From Porticoccaceae bacterium (GTDB taxonomy: Bacteria > Pseudomonadota > Gammaproteobacteria > Pseudomonadales > Porticoccaceae): a DNA stretch of 64,000 nt. The DNA is taken from the NCBI GenBank assembly GCA_029254005.1, contig JAQWYJ010000028.1:47292-111291 (forward strand), written 5' to 3'. Shown piece after piece: positions 22,846 to 34,103 of this stretch (positions are counted from its first letter, which is position 1; every line of letters begins with the position of its first letter). The position numbers and the translations under genes are program-made. Under the pieces are notes generated by a model that saw nothing but the letters and a program-made list of their open reading frames with translations, was not told the origin of the DNA and searched no databases.

Positions 22846-24705
22846 TTAGATTGTGCATTTCTCGCAGAACAGATAAATGCCTCGAGGATCATTGAGTTGC
22901 TCTATTCTCGCTAAAGGAGCGGTTATTTTATTGATATAAAATTGAAGATTATTTTTCGACATTGATTCAATATCACCACTAACACCAAACTTTTTTGCGT
23001 AGTGCCTCGCGCTGGTGTTTAGCTGTGTAATGAGTAGCTCGATTGGACTCATTTCTTTGCGTATGTAATCAATCCGGTAATCGTCTAAATTGGCCAGATC
23101 GGCTGCTACCTCAATAGCGGCATTGAGATCGCCAAGTTCATCTATAAGCCCATTCTTAAGGGCTTGGTTGCCACTCCAAACTTTACCTTGGGCTATGTTG
23201 TGAATATCCTCAGGCGAAGAATCTCGACCCTCAGCAACCAAGGTTACAAACTGATCATAAATGTTATCTACACCCATCTGTACGATCGTTTTGGTTTGCT
23301 CAGACAATGGCCTATCCATGGACCACATACCTGTGCTTTTGGTTGTTCCTACTCCGTCCGAATAAACTCCCAGTGCCGCTAGAGATTTATCAATAGTGGG
23401 GATAATGCCAAAAACGCCGATTGATCCAGTTATGGTGGATGGCATAGCCATAATATGGTTCGCATCTGCGGCTATCCAATAACCTCCAGAGGCTGCAACG
23501 CTCCCCATAGAGACCACAACCGGAATATTTTTTCCTTGAAGATCAGTTATTGCCTCACGAATAATCTCCGAGGCAAAGGCACTACCACCACCGCTATCAA
23601 TACGCAAAACTACAGATTTAATCTGTTTGTCATCGCCAAGTGATGAGAAAATTTCTGCTAGCGTATCGCCGCCAATACTTCCTTCTGGCTGTTGACCATC
23701 CATGATTGACCCGCTTGCCACAACTACCGCAACACTATCCTCTTTAGCTACTTTGCTTTGAGCAACAAGCCTAGTATTCATCAAGTAACTATCCATATCA
23801 ATACTATTAAAATCATCATCTTGGCCGGCTATATTGGCAATTAAATACTCCCGCATAGCACTTCGATCGGCAATGGTGTCTATAAGGCCCAAAGATTTAG
23901 CAAGCGCCGCAGTATCACCTTGCCTAGCTGCCAAAAGCTTGGGTAGATTATTTGCATAATTATTTATTGACCCTGTGTTGAGCTGTCTCAGCGACTCTAT
24001 TTCATTAGTATAAACTTGCCAAAGATCACCCAATAAAACGCGTGCTTCTTCTTTAACTTGAGGCGACATGCTATTTCTTGTCAATGGTTCTACCGCGCTT
24101 TTGTAATCCCCCACTCGAAAAATATTCATCGTAATTTTGAGTTTGTCTAAAGCATCTTTAAAGTAACTGCGGTAAGAATCTAAACCGGTTAGCATGACAG
24201 CGCCTAGAGGGTTGAGCATGATTTCGTCTGCATGAGCAGCAAGAAAATACTGACTTTGAGTGAACCCATCTGCCATCGAAATAATTGGCTTGCCGGTCGC
24301 ACTAAACTGCTTCAATGCCATGCCTATTTCTTGTAATTTACTCAGTCCTCCACCGTTTAAGTTACCGGTCTTCAATATAATGTGTGTGATACGATCATCA
24401 GTTCGCGCCGTGTCTATTGCTTCAATAACGTCCCTTATTAAGGTTTCTGTGCTTTGCTGGTTAGCTTGGAAGAGAATTTGGTCTATCGGGTCTATGTAAG
24501 TCTTTTGGTCTACAAGTTGCCCACTCAATGATATATCCAAAGCACCTTCTTGCGGCACAGGTTGAATAGATTGACTAAACATCTGAGAAATAACAGACAC
24601 CAATATAACCAAAAAAAGCAGACTGAAAAGGTGCCTAATACCATTCAAAAAAGAGCCAATAAATTTGAAAAAACGACGCGTTACTCCGGGTTTTTGTTCG
24701 CTCAC
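22846..24705 (-). CDS. sppA: Signal peptide peptidase SppA (67K type)
   Basis: SMGSVAASGGYWIA (Ser) and RVGDYKSAVEPLTR (Lys) catalytic segments; N-terminal TM. Confidence 0.95.
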   Translation of the reverse strand: MSEQKPGVTRRFFKFIGSFLNGIRHLFSLLFLVILVSVISQMFSQSIQPVPQEGALDISLSGQLVDQKTYIDPIDQILFQANQQSTETLIRDVIEAIDTARTDDRITHIILKTGNLNGGGLSKLQEIGMALKQFSATGKPIISMADGFTQSQYFLAAHADEIMLNPLGAVMLTGLDSYRSYFKDALDKLKITMNIFRVGDYKSAVEPLTRNSMSPQVKEEARVLLGDLWQVYTNEIESLRQLNTGSINNYANNLPKLLAARQGDTAALAKSLGLIDTIADRSAMREYLIANIAGQDDDFNSIDMDSYLMNTRLVAQSKVAKEDSVAVVVASGSIMDGQQPEGSIGGDTLAEIFSSLGDDKQIKSVVLRIDSGGGSAFASEIIREAITDLQGKNIPVVVSMGSVAASGGYWIAADANHIMAMPSTITGSIGVFGIIPTIDKSLAALGVYSDGVGTTKSTGMWSMDRPLSEQTKTIVQMGVDNIYDQFVTLVAEGRDSSPEDIHNIAQGKVWSGNQALKNGLIDELGDLNAAIEVAADLANLDDYRIDYIRKEMSPIELLITQLNTSARHYAKKFGVSGDIESMSKNNLQFYINKITAPLARIEQLNDPRGIYLFCEKCTI

Positions 24706-24735
24706 ATTGCAGGCCTTTTAAAAATTGGAATGACT

Positions 24736-25098
24736 TTAATTTGACTTCTTTTGACGCAGTCTTGCGTTCATCATTGCTGACGTGAACAATATAACAATTA
24801 ATGCTAATTCTGCAACATCAAGCATTATAGGTTCTGGTGCACTGACTTTGTAGGTTGCAATAGCAAAGTAAAGCAGTAATACAAAGCCCAGCCAGATGGT
24901 TGCACGAACCTGATTTTGAATGATACCGGGAGTAAGTATCAACAAAGGAAGCAGAGCAAAAAAATAAATAACCATTGGAGCTGACTGCATCCAAAGATTA
25001 ACCGTTTGAGTTACGATTAACAGACTGAAACTAATTTGTGTAATCAATTTTGACAAGACTATTTTTTTCTCAATTTGCAAACTAATAACCCCTTGCAC
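24736..25098 (-). CDS. DUF2069 membrane protein
   Basis: About four TM segments; conserved neighbour of wrbA. Confidence 0.75.
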   Translation of the reverse strand: MQGVISLQIEKKIVLSKLITQISFSLLIVTQTVNLWMQSAPMVIYFFALLPLLILTPGIIQNQVRATIWLGFVLLLYFAIATYKVSAPEPIMLDVAELALIVILFTSAMMNARLRQKKSN

Positions 25099-25139
25099 CG
25101 GTGTGATAAATTGTTTATTTGCTACGTTATAATATCTGC

Positions 25140-26086
<947 letters not shown>

Positions 26087-26294
26087 AGTGCCCCTATCTT
26101 GTTTGTACAGTTTCATCCATTGTAGGGACTTCCACCAAAAAACGGAAAAAATATCATCATTAAATTTTTGATCAACATGCGTTCCAAGCACAGTTTATTA
26201 AAAATGCATCTTAGAGGTTGAAATCGGATATTATACAGGCAGCGTACCAAATTTTTAGTGGAACATTTCGTCGATAAATAGAAGGAGTTTTGGA

Positions 26295-26720
26295 TTGAAA
26301 AAAATTATTATAATCGCATTGTTTTTGTTAGGTTGTAATTCAGACACGATGTACAAAACAGCCGATGGTAATAGTGTAAATGTTGCCGCACCTGGTAAAG
26401 TTTTGGTGATCAATTATTGGGCTGTTTGGTGTTCTCCGTGTCGCAAAGAGATTCCAGAACTGAATGAGCTTGCTGCGCATCACGCCAAGACGCTTAGTGT
26501 GTTGGGAGTAAATTTTGACGGTTCTGAGGGTGATAGGTTGGCACAAGAGGTCAGCAAATTAAATATTCAGTTCCCTAGTTTGGTTGCAGATCCTCGCCTA
26601 ATCTGGGGGCTGGAACCGGTCTCGATTTTACCGGAAACCTTAATCATAAGCCCTGAAGGATTGCTTTTACATAGGTTAGTTGGTCCCCAGACCATTGCGT
26701 CTATAGAAGCTTTATTATGA
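26295..26720 (+). CDS. TlpA-like thioredoxin-fold lipoprotein
   Basis: Lipobox LFLLGC; NYWAVWCSPCRKEIPEL active site. Confidence 0.88.
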   Translation: MKKIIIIALFLLGCNSDTMYKTADGNSVNVAAPGKVLVINYWAVWCSPCRKEIPELNELAAHHAKTLSVLGVNFDGSEGDRLAQEVSKLNIQFPSLVADPRLIWGLEPVSILPETLIISPEGLLLHRLVGPQTIASIEALL

Positions 26721-26801
26721 TGACTTCCCCAGACGGGGTATAGCTTAATTATATTGCGTTAGGTTATGGTTTTTTAAGTAATTACAGACAGTGAGACGGT
26801 T

Positions 26802-28220
26802 ATGAAAGATTTAAGAAAGTTTTACATAGATGGCCAATGGGTAGATCCGGTTCAAGTCAGCGACTTGAATGTTGAGAATCCCGCCAGTGAGGAATTAATA
26901 GCAACCATTTCTTTGGGTACATCAGCCGATGTGAACAAAGCAGTGGCTGCAGCAAAAAGAGCTTTTCCAGAATTTTCCGCTACCTCCGTGGAGGAGAGAA
27001 TTTCACTGATGGAGAAGCTGCTTGAGATCTATATGGATCGCTACGATGAAATGGCATGGGTGATTTCTGCTGAAATGGGTGCACCCATTTCGTTTGCAAC
27101 CGAATCTCAAGCTGATTGTGGGCGAGGTCATATAAATGCAGCTTTGGAGGCATTAAAAACCTTCGAATTTGAACGTCAAGTTGGCGACACTCGTATTGTT
27201 AAAGAGCCTATAGGTGTATGCGGATTTATTACTCCGTGGAATTGGCCGATCAATCAAATTAGCTGCAAAGTAGCGCCAGCACTGGCAACTGGCTGCACTA
27301 TGGTGCTAAAGCCTAGTGAGATTGCGCCTTTATCCGGGTATTTGTTTACAGAAATGATGGATCATGCAGGTATTCCTGGAGGTGTTTACAACATGATCAA
27401 TGGTGATGGTCCTGATGTTGGTTCAGTCATTGCCAGTCATGCTGATGTAGACATGGTCTCATTTACCGGTTCAACTAGGGCCGGTATTCTTGTGGCTAAA
27501 GCTGCTGCAGACACGGTTAAGCGAGTAACGCAAGAATTGGGTGGGAAATCACCAAACATCATTTTTGATGATGCAGATCTTGAAACAGCCGTGACATCAG
27601 GTGTTATGCACATGATGGGTAACACAGGGCAGTCTTGTAATGCACCCTCAAGAATGCTTGTTCAGTCTTCGGTGTATTCCGAGGCATTAAAAATTGCCGA
27701 ACAAGTTGCCAGTAGCGTGTTAGTTGATCAGCCGTCCAAAGAAGGACAGCATTTGGGTCCGCTATCTAGTCGAGTGCAGTTTGACAAAGTACAGCATCTC
27801 ATAAAAGAAGGTATTGCAGAGGGTGCCAAATTGGTTGCGGGCGGATCTGGGAAGCCTGAGGGTCTTGATACTGGCTATTTTGTTAAACCTACAGTTTTTG
27901 CTGATGTAAACAATCAGATGGCTGTTGCTAGGGAGGAAATTTTCGGTCCGGTGTTGACAATGATTCCTTTCGATACAGAAGCCCAAGCGATTGAAATCGC
28001 TAACGATACTCCTTATGGGTTAGCAGCTTACCTAAGTACAGGAAGTGAAGAGAGGGCATCTCGAGTGGCAAGACAATTACGCGCTGGTATGATCAGTGTA
28101 AATAGCGCCTCTCAAGATTACACAGCGCCTTTTGGTGGTTATAAGCAGTCTGGTAATGGGCGTGAGTGGGGAGAATTTGGCTTTGATGACTTTTTGGAAA
28201 TAAAAGGTATTACTCAATAA
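26802..28220 (+). CDS. NAD(P)-dependent aldehyde dehydrogenase
   Basis: PWNWPINQI, FTGSTRAG, QELGGKSPNIIFDDAD, NTGQSCNAPSR (catalytic Cys), EEIFGPVL. Confidence 0.95.
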   Translation: MKDLRKFYIDGQWVDPVQVSDLNVENPASEELIATISLGTSADVNKAVAAAKRAFPEFSATSVEERISLMEKLLEIYMDRYDEMAWVISAEMGAPISFATESQADCGRGHINAALEALKTFEFERQVGDTRIVKEPIGVCGFITPWNWPINQISCKVAPALATGCTMVLKPSEIAPLSGYLFTEMMDHAGIPGGVYNMINGDGPDVGSVIASHADVDMVSFTGSTRAGILVAKAAADTVKRVTQELGGKSPNIIFDDADLETAVTSGVMHMMGNTGQSCNAPSRMLVQSSVYSEALKIAEQVASSVLVDQPSKEGQHLGPLSSRVQFDKVQHLIKEGIAEGAKLVAGGSGKPEGLDTGYFVKPTVFADVNNQMAVAREEIFGPVLTMIPFDTEAQAIEIANDTPYGLAAYLSTGSEERASRVARQLRAGMISVNSASQDYTAPFGGYKQSGNGREWGEFGFDDFLEIKGITQ

Positions 28221-28250
28221 CTGTCAGTGTAGTTAGATTTAATTTTTGTT

Positions 28251-28295
28251 GAGGGTACCTTGAGCTAAATTTTAATCTCTAGCTTGAGGTACCTC
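28251..28295. repeat. Imperfect inverted repeat downstream of the aldehyde dehydrogenase gene
   Basis: gagGGTACCTtgAGCTA ... TAGCTtgAGGTACCtc arms. Confidence 0.4.
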
Positions 28296-28415
28296 TATCG
28301 ACAGAGCCTTAAAAGTGCTTATCTATTAGGTTTCTCAATAATAAAGTGCCTTTTATAATTCACACACATTGAAAAGACCTAGTGCCGAAATTCGTGTCTT
28401 CTTACACAATTGAGA

Positions 28416-29708
28416 TTAAATCATTTTTTTGTCAGCGGCAACTCGATATAAAAGCGCCCCTGCACAAATAAGTCCCAAACCTATGAGTGCCTCCTGAGGT
28501 CTAGATATAAAGACATAAGTCAATGTCCATAGCGTTACAGTCAGGTAAATTATAGGCACAAAAGGATAGCCAAATGTTCGGTAGGCGCCTTTAATATTGA
28601 GTTTCTTGAAGCGTAGAATAAAGACGCCCAACACGGAAAATAGAGTGTTAATAGCAAGAACAAAACTCGAAAAAATCAATACAGACTCAAAGGTTGAGCT
28701 GATAATGAGAATTAATGCTAAGGCACTTTGAAATATAATCGCAGTGCTAGGTATGCCTCTTTTATTAGTTCGGCTGAGGTAGTTAAAAGCGCTTAAATCT
28801 TGTCCAATTACTTGAAGCACTCTTGGTCCTGCCATAGTCATGGCACTTACAGTTGAGATCAAAAGTAGCGCCAATACGCCCCCCATTATTTTTCCAGCAC
28901 TTGCACCCAGAGCATGCTGGGCAGTCACCACGCCGATTTCTAGTTTTCCCGTGAGAAGAGCCGCTGGAGCTGCACTTAAAAATGTAAAATTCAATGCCAA
29001 ATATAGCGTCATTACCAGAGTTGTTCCTACTAAAAGTACTATCGGTAGATTTTTTTGCGGGTTATCAAGTTCGCTGGTGATATAGGTAACCGCATTCCAT
29101 CCGGTGTAGGCATAGTTGACGTAAATAAGTGATACTGCAAAGGCACTACCAAATAAAATTGAGGGATCTTCTACCTCTGGAAGTAGGCTAATATTTTGTG
29201 GATTTTCACCCCAAATTAGAATAATCAGGCAAAACAATACAATCATAATAATCTTCAAAAGAGTAAAAAATTGCTGAACATGACTGCTAGTTTGATGAGA
29301 AAAACAATGTGCGACAGTTAGGCATAGAACTAAGATTACTGCCGCATGTGTTTGCGAAGCATCAGGAAATACCGCGGTTAAGTAGGCCCCAAAAGTCATA
29401 GCTGCCAATGCGACAGGTGCTGCAAAGCCTACCGTGGCAGAAATCCATCCGGAAATAAAACCAGCACAGGGGTGATAAAGACGTCCTAGAAAATTATATT
29501 CACCGCCAGAGCGAGGTAAGTTGGCACCCAATTCCGCATAGGTGAGTGCGCCACAAAGTGCTGTTAGACCGCCTATGAGCCAAAGCATAATAAGCGCAAA
29601 ATGCGATTGAATACCTAATAGCTGAAACCCAAGGCTGGTAAATACGCCGGTACCAACCATGTTAGCAATCACCACTGATATCGCTGTAGTTACGGAAAAT
29701 TTATGCAT
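28416..29708 (-). CDS. APC family amino acid permease
   Basis: ANMVGTGVFTSLGF, GGEYNFLGRLYHPCAGFISGW; about 12 TM. Confidence 0.9.
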   Translation of the reverse strand: MHKFSVTTAISVVIANMVGTGVFTSLGFQLLGIQSHFALIMLWLIGGLTALCGALTYAELGANLPRSGGEYNFLGRLYHPCAGFISGWISATVGFAAPVALAAMTFGAYLTAVFPDASQTHAAVILVLCLTVAHCFSHQTSSHVQQFFTLLKIIMIVLFCLIILIWGENPQNISLLPEVEDPSILFGSAFAVSLIYVNYAYTGWNAVTYITSELDNPQKNLPIVLLVGTTLVMTLYLALNFTFLSAAPAALLTGKLEIGVVTAQHALGASAGKIMGGVLALLLISTVSAMTMAGPRVLQVIGQDLSAFNYLSRTNKRGIPSTAIIFQSALALILIISSTFESVLIFSSFVLAINTLFSVLGVFILRFKKLNIKGAYRTFGYPFVPIIYLTVTLWTLTYVFISRPQEALIGLGLICAGALLYRVAADKKMI

Positions 29709-30275
29709 AGATTAATATGATCTTTTAGAAGGTTACAGTGTAACTTTACCCGACTGTCATATAGGTTGCAGTAATTTCAATAATTCATTCGGCTGTTAAT
29801 GGCCACTCTATATGATTTTAGTGTAAATAATTTCTTCAAATACAGTTATAGAAGTAAATAGCGCTATTGTTTGTATCTGGATGTTTTCCTTTATGAGATA
29901 GCAAAAAACTAGCTTATTTGCAGCCCAACAGCATCCTTTAATTTTTAGAGCCTGTGCGGCGACAAGCTGTAAATAGTTCTTATTGGATGTGGTGGTTTGA
30001 CGTTGACAGGCTCCAATGGCACCCAAAGCATAGCCACCATGGGCATGCATAGATGAATAACGTCCGTCTTTTATGTTTATAGTGACGTAAACTATTTGGC
30101 TAACAGATCGTTTGTTAGATCCTGTTTTAGGCTATTTTTGCGCCATTTAATTGTTTACAATGGACCGAATTCTCACCCTTGTTGGGCTTTAGATGCTAGT
30201 TTAAATATGTAGCACTGGCGGCACACGGAGCGTTGTAATTTCACTAAATGCTCAGAAGTATAATAATTAAAAGAG

Positions 30276-32162
30276 GTGGCAGTGAAAAAAATAATAGCGG
30301 TTAGTTTATTAATCATTAGTGGTTTCGGCTACTCCCAGTCCAGTAAGGATGTTTATTTTGGAGATACTCATTTACATAGCTCCTATTCATTTGATGCATT
30401 TCTAAATAACAATCATAGTGCTGATCCAGATACAGCTTACCGCTGGGCTAAGGGACAGCCAGTAATACATCCCTACAACAGGGTGCGTGTTCAAATTAAT
30501 ACTCCATTGGACTTTTTAGTGGTATCTGATCATGCCGAAATGCTTGGTGTCATGCGTGCGGTGCGAGAGGGCACCATTATTAAAGAAGATCTTGGTTTTT
30601 TGGGTAATTTAAAACGCTGGTATGCCTTTCGATTGATGAATCAGGCGATAGATGATCGTGCAGGGCTAGCTTTTTTTGGTCAGTTTCTGCCGGAAATTTC
30701 AGATTTGAGTGCGCATTTAGATCCCGTCACTCATGCTAATAATAATATTGCTGATGTTAATATTTTTGGTGATACCAGTAAAACATCGAAGCTTGCGTGG
30801 AATGATATCGTTAATGCTGCAGAGCGGCACAACGACCCGGGCTCTTTTACAACTCTTCTAGGATGGGAATGGAGCTCTATTCCTATGGGAGCAAATCTGC
30901 ACCGCATTGTCATCACACCGGATGGTGCAGAAAAGGCCAAAAAATTTCTGCCCTTTGGTTCTGATCAGAGTCAGTATCCTGAGGATTTGTGGAATTGGTT
31001 AGATCAGACGCAAAAGGCAACAGGCACTAGGTTCTTAGCCATTCCTCATAACTCAAATATCTCTAAAGGTTATATGTTTGATGACACAACATTGCGTGGC
31101 GAGCCGATTACAGCAGATTATGCTCGGCGCAGAATCAAGTGGGAACCAATAGTTGAGGTGACTCAAATTAAAGGTGACAGCGAAACTCGCAGCGAACTTT
31201 CTCCTAATGACAAGTTTGCCGATTTTGAAAACTATGACCATTACATACAGCAGGGCAAGTCTGAGTACGTTGCTAGCGCTGCAGACTATGTTCGACCAGC
31301 CTTGAAGAAAGGTTTGGCTATTGAGGCACAAATTGGCGTCAATCCGTATAAGTTTGGATTGATAGGATCTACAGATTCTCACACAGGTCTTTCATCCCCA
31401 GAAGAAAACAACTTTTGGGGTAAAATGGCAACGGATTCAACTCCTGAGACTAAAACTCGAGGTAAAAATAGCCCAATATCAAGTAATGGCTGGAATATGT
31501 CTGCATCCGGATTAGCCGCCGTCTGGGCTGAAGATAATACTCGAGAGGCGATATATGCGGCTTTCCAGCGTAAGGAGGTGTATGCCACTACAGGTCCAAG
31601 AATTCGTCTGCAAATGTTCGCAGGCTGGGACTTCCCAGAGAGGGCAGAGCAGTCCGAAGAATTCTCTGTATTAGGCAGTCGCTATGGTGTTCCTATGGGG
31701 AGTGATTTAGTTTCAACTGATGACTCTAATAAAGCGCCAATTTTTTTATTGAGAGCTACAAAAGATCCCAAGGATGCTAACCTAGACCGACTGCAAATTA
31801 TCAAGGGTTGGTTGGATGCTGCAGGACAATTACATGAGAAAGTTTATAACATAGCTTGGTCTGGTGATCGTATGTTGAATGCTAAGGGTGAATTAGAAGA
31901 CGTTGGTAATACGGTTGATTTGAAGTCTGGACGCTACACCAATACTATTGGCCAAGCCGAGTTTTCAATAAAGTGGATAGATCCTGACTTTGACCCTAAT
32001 GTGTCCGCTTTTTACTATGCACGGGTTTTACAAATTCCTACACCGCGCAACGGTTTATTTGACAGTCTAGCATTGCAGCTTGATACACCACCGAGGGGAC
32101 CAAATACTATCCAAGAAAGAGCATATACTTCGTCAATTTGGTATCAAAAAAGCGATCGATAG
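30276..32162 (+). CDS. Secreted DUF3604 protein (PHP-like metallohydrolase), copy 1; start may be GTG at 30282
   Basis: Signal peptide; VYFGDTHLHSSYSFDAF (HxH), VVSDHAE, IPHNSN, GSTDSHTG. Confidence 0.88.
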   Translation: MAVKKIIAVSLLIISGFGYSQSSKDVYFGDTHLHSSYSFDAFLNNNHSADPDTAYRWAKGQPVIHPYNRVRVQINTPLDFLVVSDHAEMLGVMRAVREGTIIKEDLGFLGNLKRWYAFRLMNQAIDDRAGLAFFGQFLPEISDLSAHLDPVTHANNNIADVNIFGDTSKTSKLAWNDIVNAAERHNDPGSFTTLLGWEWSSIPMGANLHRIVITPDGAEKAKKFLPFGSDQSQYPEDLWNWLDQTQKATGTRFLAIPHNSNISKGYMFDDTTLRGEPITADYARRRIKWEPIVEVTQIKGDSETRSELSPNDKFADFENYDHYIQQGKSEYVASAADYVRPALKKGLAIEAQIGVNPYKFGLIGSTDSHTGLSSPEENNFWGKMATDSTPETKTRGKNSPISSNGWNMSASGLAAVWAEDNTREAIYAAFQRKEVYATTGPRIRLQMFAGWDFPERAEQSEEFSVLGSRYGVPMGSDLVSTDDSNKAPIFLLRATKDPKDANLDRLQIIKGWLDAAGQLHEKVYNIAWSGDRMLNAKGELEDVGNTVDLKSGRYTNTIGQAEFSIKWIDPDFDPNVSAFYYARVLQIPTPRNGLFDSLALQLDTPPRGPNTIQERAYTSSIWYQKSDR

Positions 32163-32192
32163 GATGATGTATAGGATCTATGGAGGCAATTC

Positions 32193-34067
32193 TTGTTAAA
32201 GTATAGTGTTATTGGTGCTTTTATACTGATCACACAGGCAGTCGTTGCAGCTTCACCTTCGGATCAGCAGACAAAAGTTTTTTTTGGTGATACTCACCTG
32301 CATTCGGCGTATTCATTTGATGCCTTTTTAAATGACAACGACTCAGCATTCCCAGATACCGCTTATCGCTGGGCTAGAGGATTACCGGTAATTCACCCCA
32401 CTAACCGTGCTAGGGTTCAAATTCAAACGCCTCTGGATTTTTTGGTTGTCTCTGATCATGCCGAATATCTGGGTGTTATTACAGAGATTCATCAAGACCG
32501 TGCTCACCTTGAGGAGCTAGGATTTTGGGCTACTTTTAAACGCTGGGTCCGACTTAGTATGGCAAGCTTTATGATTGACAGTGGTCGAGCAGAGAAGGTT
32601 TTTACCTTTGGATTGCCTAAGCCAGCCGTAGGGTCTGGCTATGATCCAGTGGCGGACCCGAATGGTGTGATGATTGATCCTGGATATGGTGATACCAAAA
32701 AAATTAGAGGCCAGGTTTGGGCTGATATTGTCGCTACAGCTGAGCGTCATAACCGCCCTGGAGTATTCACCAGCTTGATTGGCTGGGAATGGACCTCCAC
32801 CCCAGCGGGAGCTAATTTGCATAGAGTAGTGATAACTCCTGATGGAGCCGACAAAGCAACGCAATTTTTGCCTTTTGGTTCAGAGATTAGTCAATATCCA
32901 AAGGATTTATGGGCCTGGTTAGCGAAAACTGAGGAGCGCACTGGAACTAGGTTCATGGCAATCCCCCATAACTCGAATCTGTCTAAGGGATATATGTTCG
33001 GTGAGGTGACATTGGAAGGCAAAAAGATCACCGCAGACTATGCACAAACACGGATGTTGTATGAACCTATTGTCGAAGTCACTCAAATAAAAGGTGATAG
33101 TGAATCTTTACCAAACTCAACTAATGATTACTTCGCTGACTTTGAAACTTACGAACACTACCTGCAGGCGTATAGTAGTACCTATTCGGCCAAGCCTGGA
33201 GATTATGTGCGCTCTGCATTGAAAACGGGCTTATCTATTAAGAAAGACATTGGTATTAATCCCTATAAATTTGGAATGATTGGCTCTACAGATTCCCATA
33301 CCGGACTTTCTTCAGCCGAAGAAAATAATTTTTGGGGGAAGTATGCCAATGACTCTACCCCAGAAACCAAAGATCAAGCTATCATTGGGGATGCGGATAA
33401 TAATGGATGGTCAATGTCCGCCTCAGGCTTGGCTGCAGTGTGGGCCAAGGAGAATACTCGGGAAGAAATTTTTGCGGCCTTTCAGCGCAAAGAGGTTTAT
33501 GCCACCACAGGTCCGCGCATTCGCTTGCAAATGTTCGCTAGCTGGAAATTCCCTGAACAAGCTGCTACAGCTGTGGATATAGGGAAAATTGGTTATACCT
33601 ATGGCGTGCCAATGGGAGGCGATCTAATGGGCAGTGAACAAGCTGATGCACCAGAATTCTTGCTGCGTGCGGTCAAAGATCCTGTGGGAGCAAATCTTGA
33701 CCGCGTTCAAATGATCAAAGGCTGGGTGGATGCCGATGGAGTGCAGCATGAAAAGATTTATAATATTGCGTGGTCTTCTGGTCGAGAAATTGACTCTGAA
33801 GGTTTGTTGGCAATGGTTGGCGATACAGTGGATAGGACAACAGGTAATTACCAAAACACTATTGGTGCATCAGAGTTAGCTACGATTTGGGTTGATCCCG
33901 AATTTGATGACCAGCAGCAAGCTTTTTACTATGCGCGAGTTCTTCAGATACCCACCGCTAGACATTCTATGTACGATGCAATCGCGCTGCAAGCAGAGCG
34001 GCAAAAAACGGGTAAAAGTGTGATTCAGGAACGCGCCTATTCCTCGCCTATTTGGTATACCCCCTAA
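32193..34067 (+). CDS. Secreted DUF3604 protein (PHP-like metallohydrolase), copy 2
   Basis: Signal peptide; VFFGDTHLHSAYSFDAF, VVSDHAE, IPHNSN, GSTDSHTG; clear paralogue of the upstream gene. Confidence 0.88.
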   Translation: MLKYSVIGAFILITQAVVAASPSDQQTKVFFGDTHLHSAYSFDAFLNDNDSAFPDTAYRWARGLPVIHPTNRARVQIQTPLDFLVVSDHAEYLGVITEIHQDRAHLEELGFWATFKRWVRLSMASFMIDSGRAEKVFTFGLPKPAVGSGYDPVADPNGVMIDPGYGDTKKIRGQVWADIVATAERHNRPGVFTSLIGWEWTSTPAGANLHRVVITPDGADKATQFLPFGSEISQYPKDLWAWLAKTEERTGTRFMAIPHNSNLSKGYMFGEVTLEGKKITADYAQTRMLYEPIVEVTQIKGDSESLPNSTNDYFADFETYEHYLQAYSSTYSAKPGDYVRSALKTGLSIKKDIGINPYKFGMIGSTDSHTGLSSAEENNFWGKYANDSTPETKDQAIIGDADNNGWSMSASGLAAVWAKENTREEIFAAFQRKEVYATTGPRIRLQMFASWKFPEQAATAVDIGKIGYTYGVPMGGDLMGSEQADAPEFLLRAVKDPVGANLDRVQMIKGWVDADGVQHEKIYNIAWSSGREIDSEGLLAMVGDTVDRTTGNYQNTIGASELATIWVDPEFDDQQQAFYYARVLQIPTARHSMYDAIALQAERQKTGKSVIQERAYSSPIWYTP

Positions 34068-34103
34068 TTTGAGTGACAGAGATGTTTTACTATTGAGCGC
34101 CTT

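Noticed and set aside
29808-30050. 80-aa minus-strand ORF MHAHGGYALGAIGACQRQ...
   Set aside because: Only the N-terminal part looks protein-like and I cannot identify a family; mentioned as part of the intergenic finding, not called as a gene.
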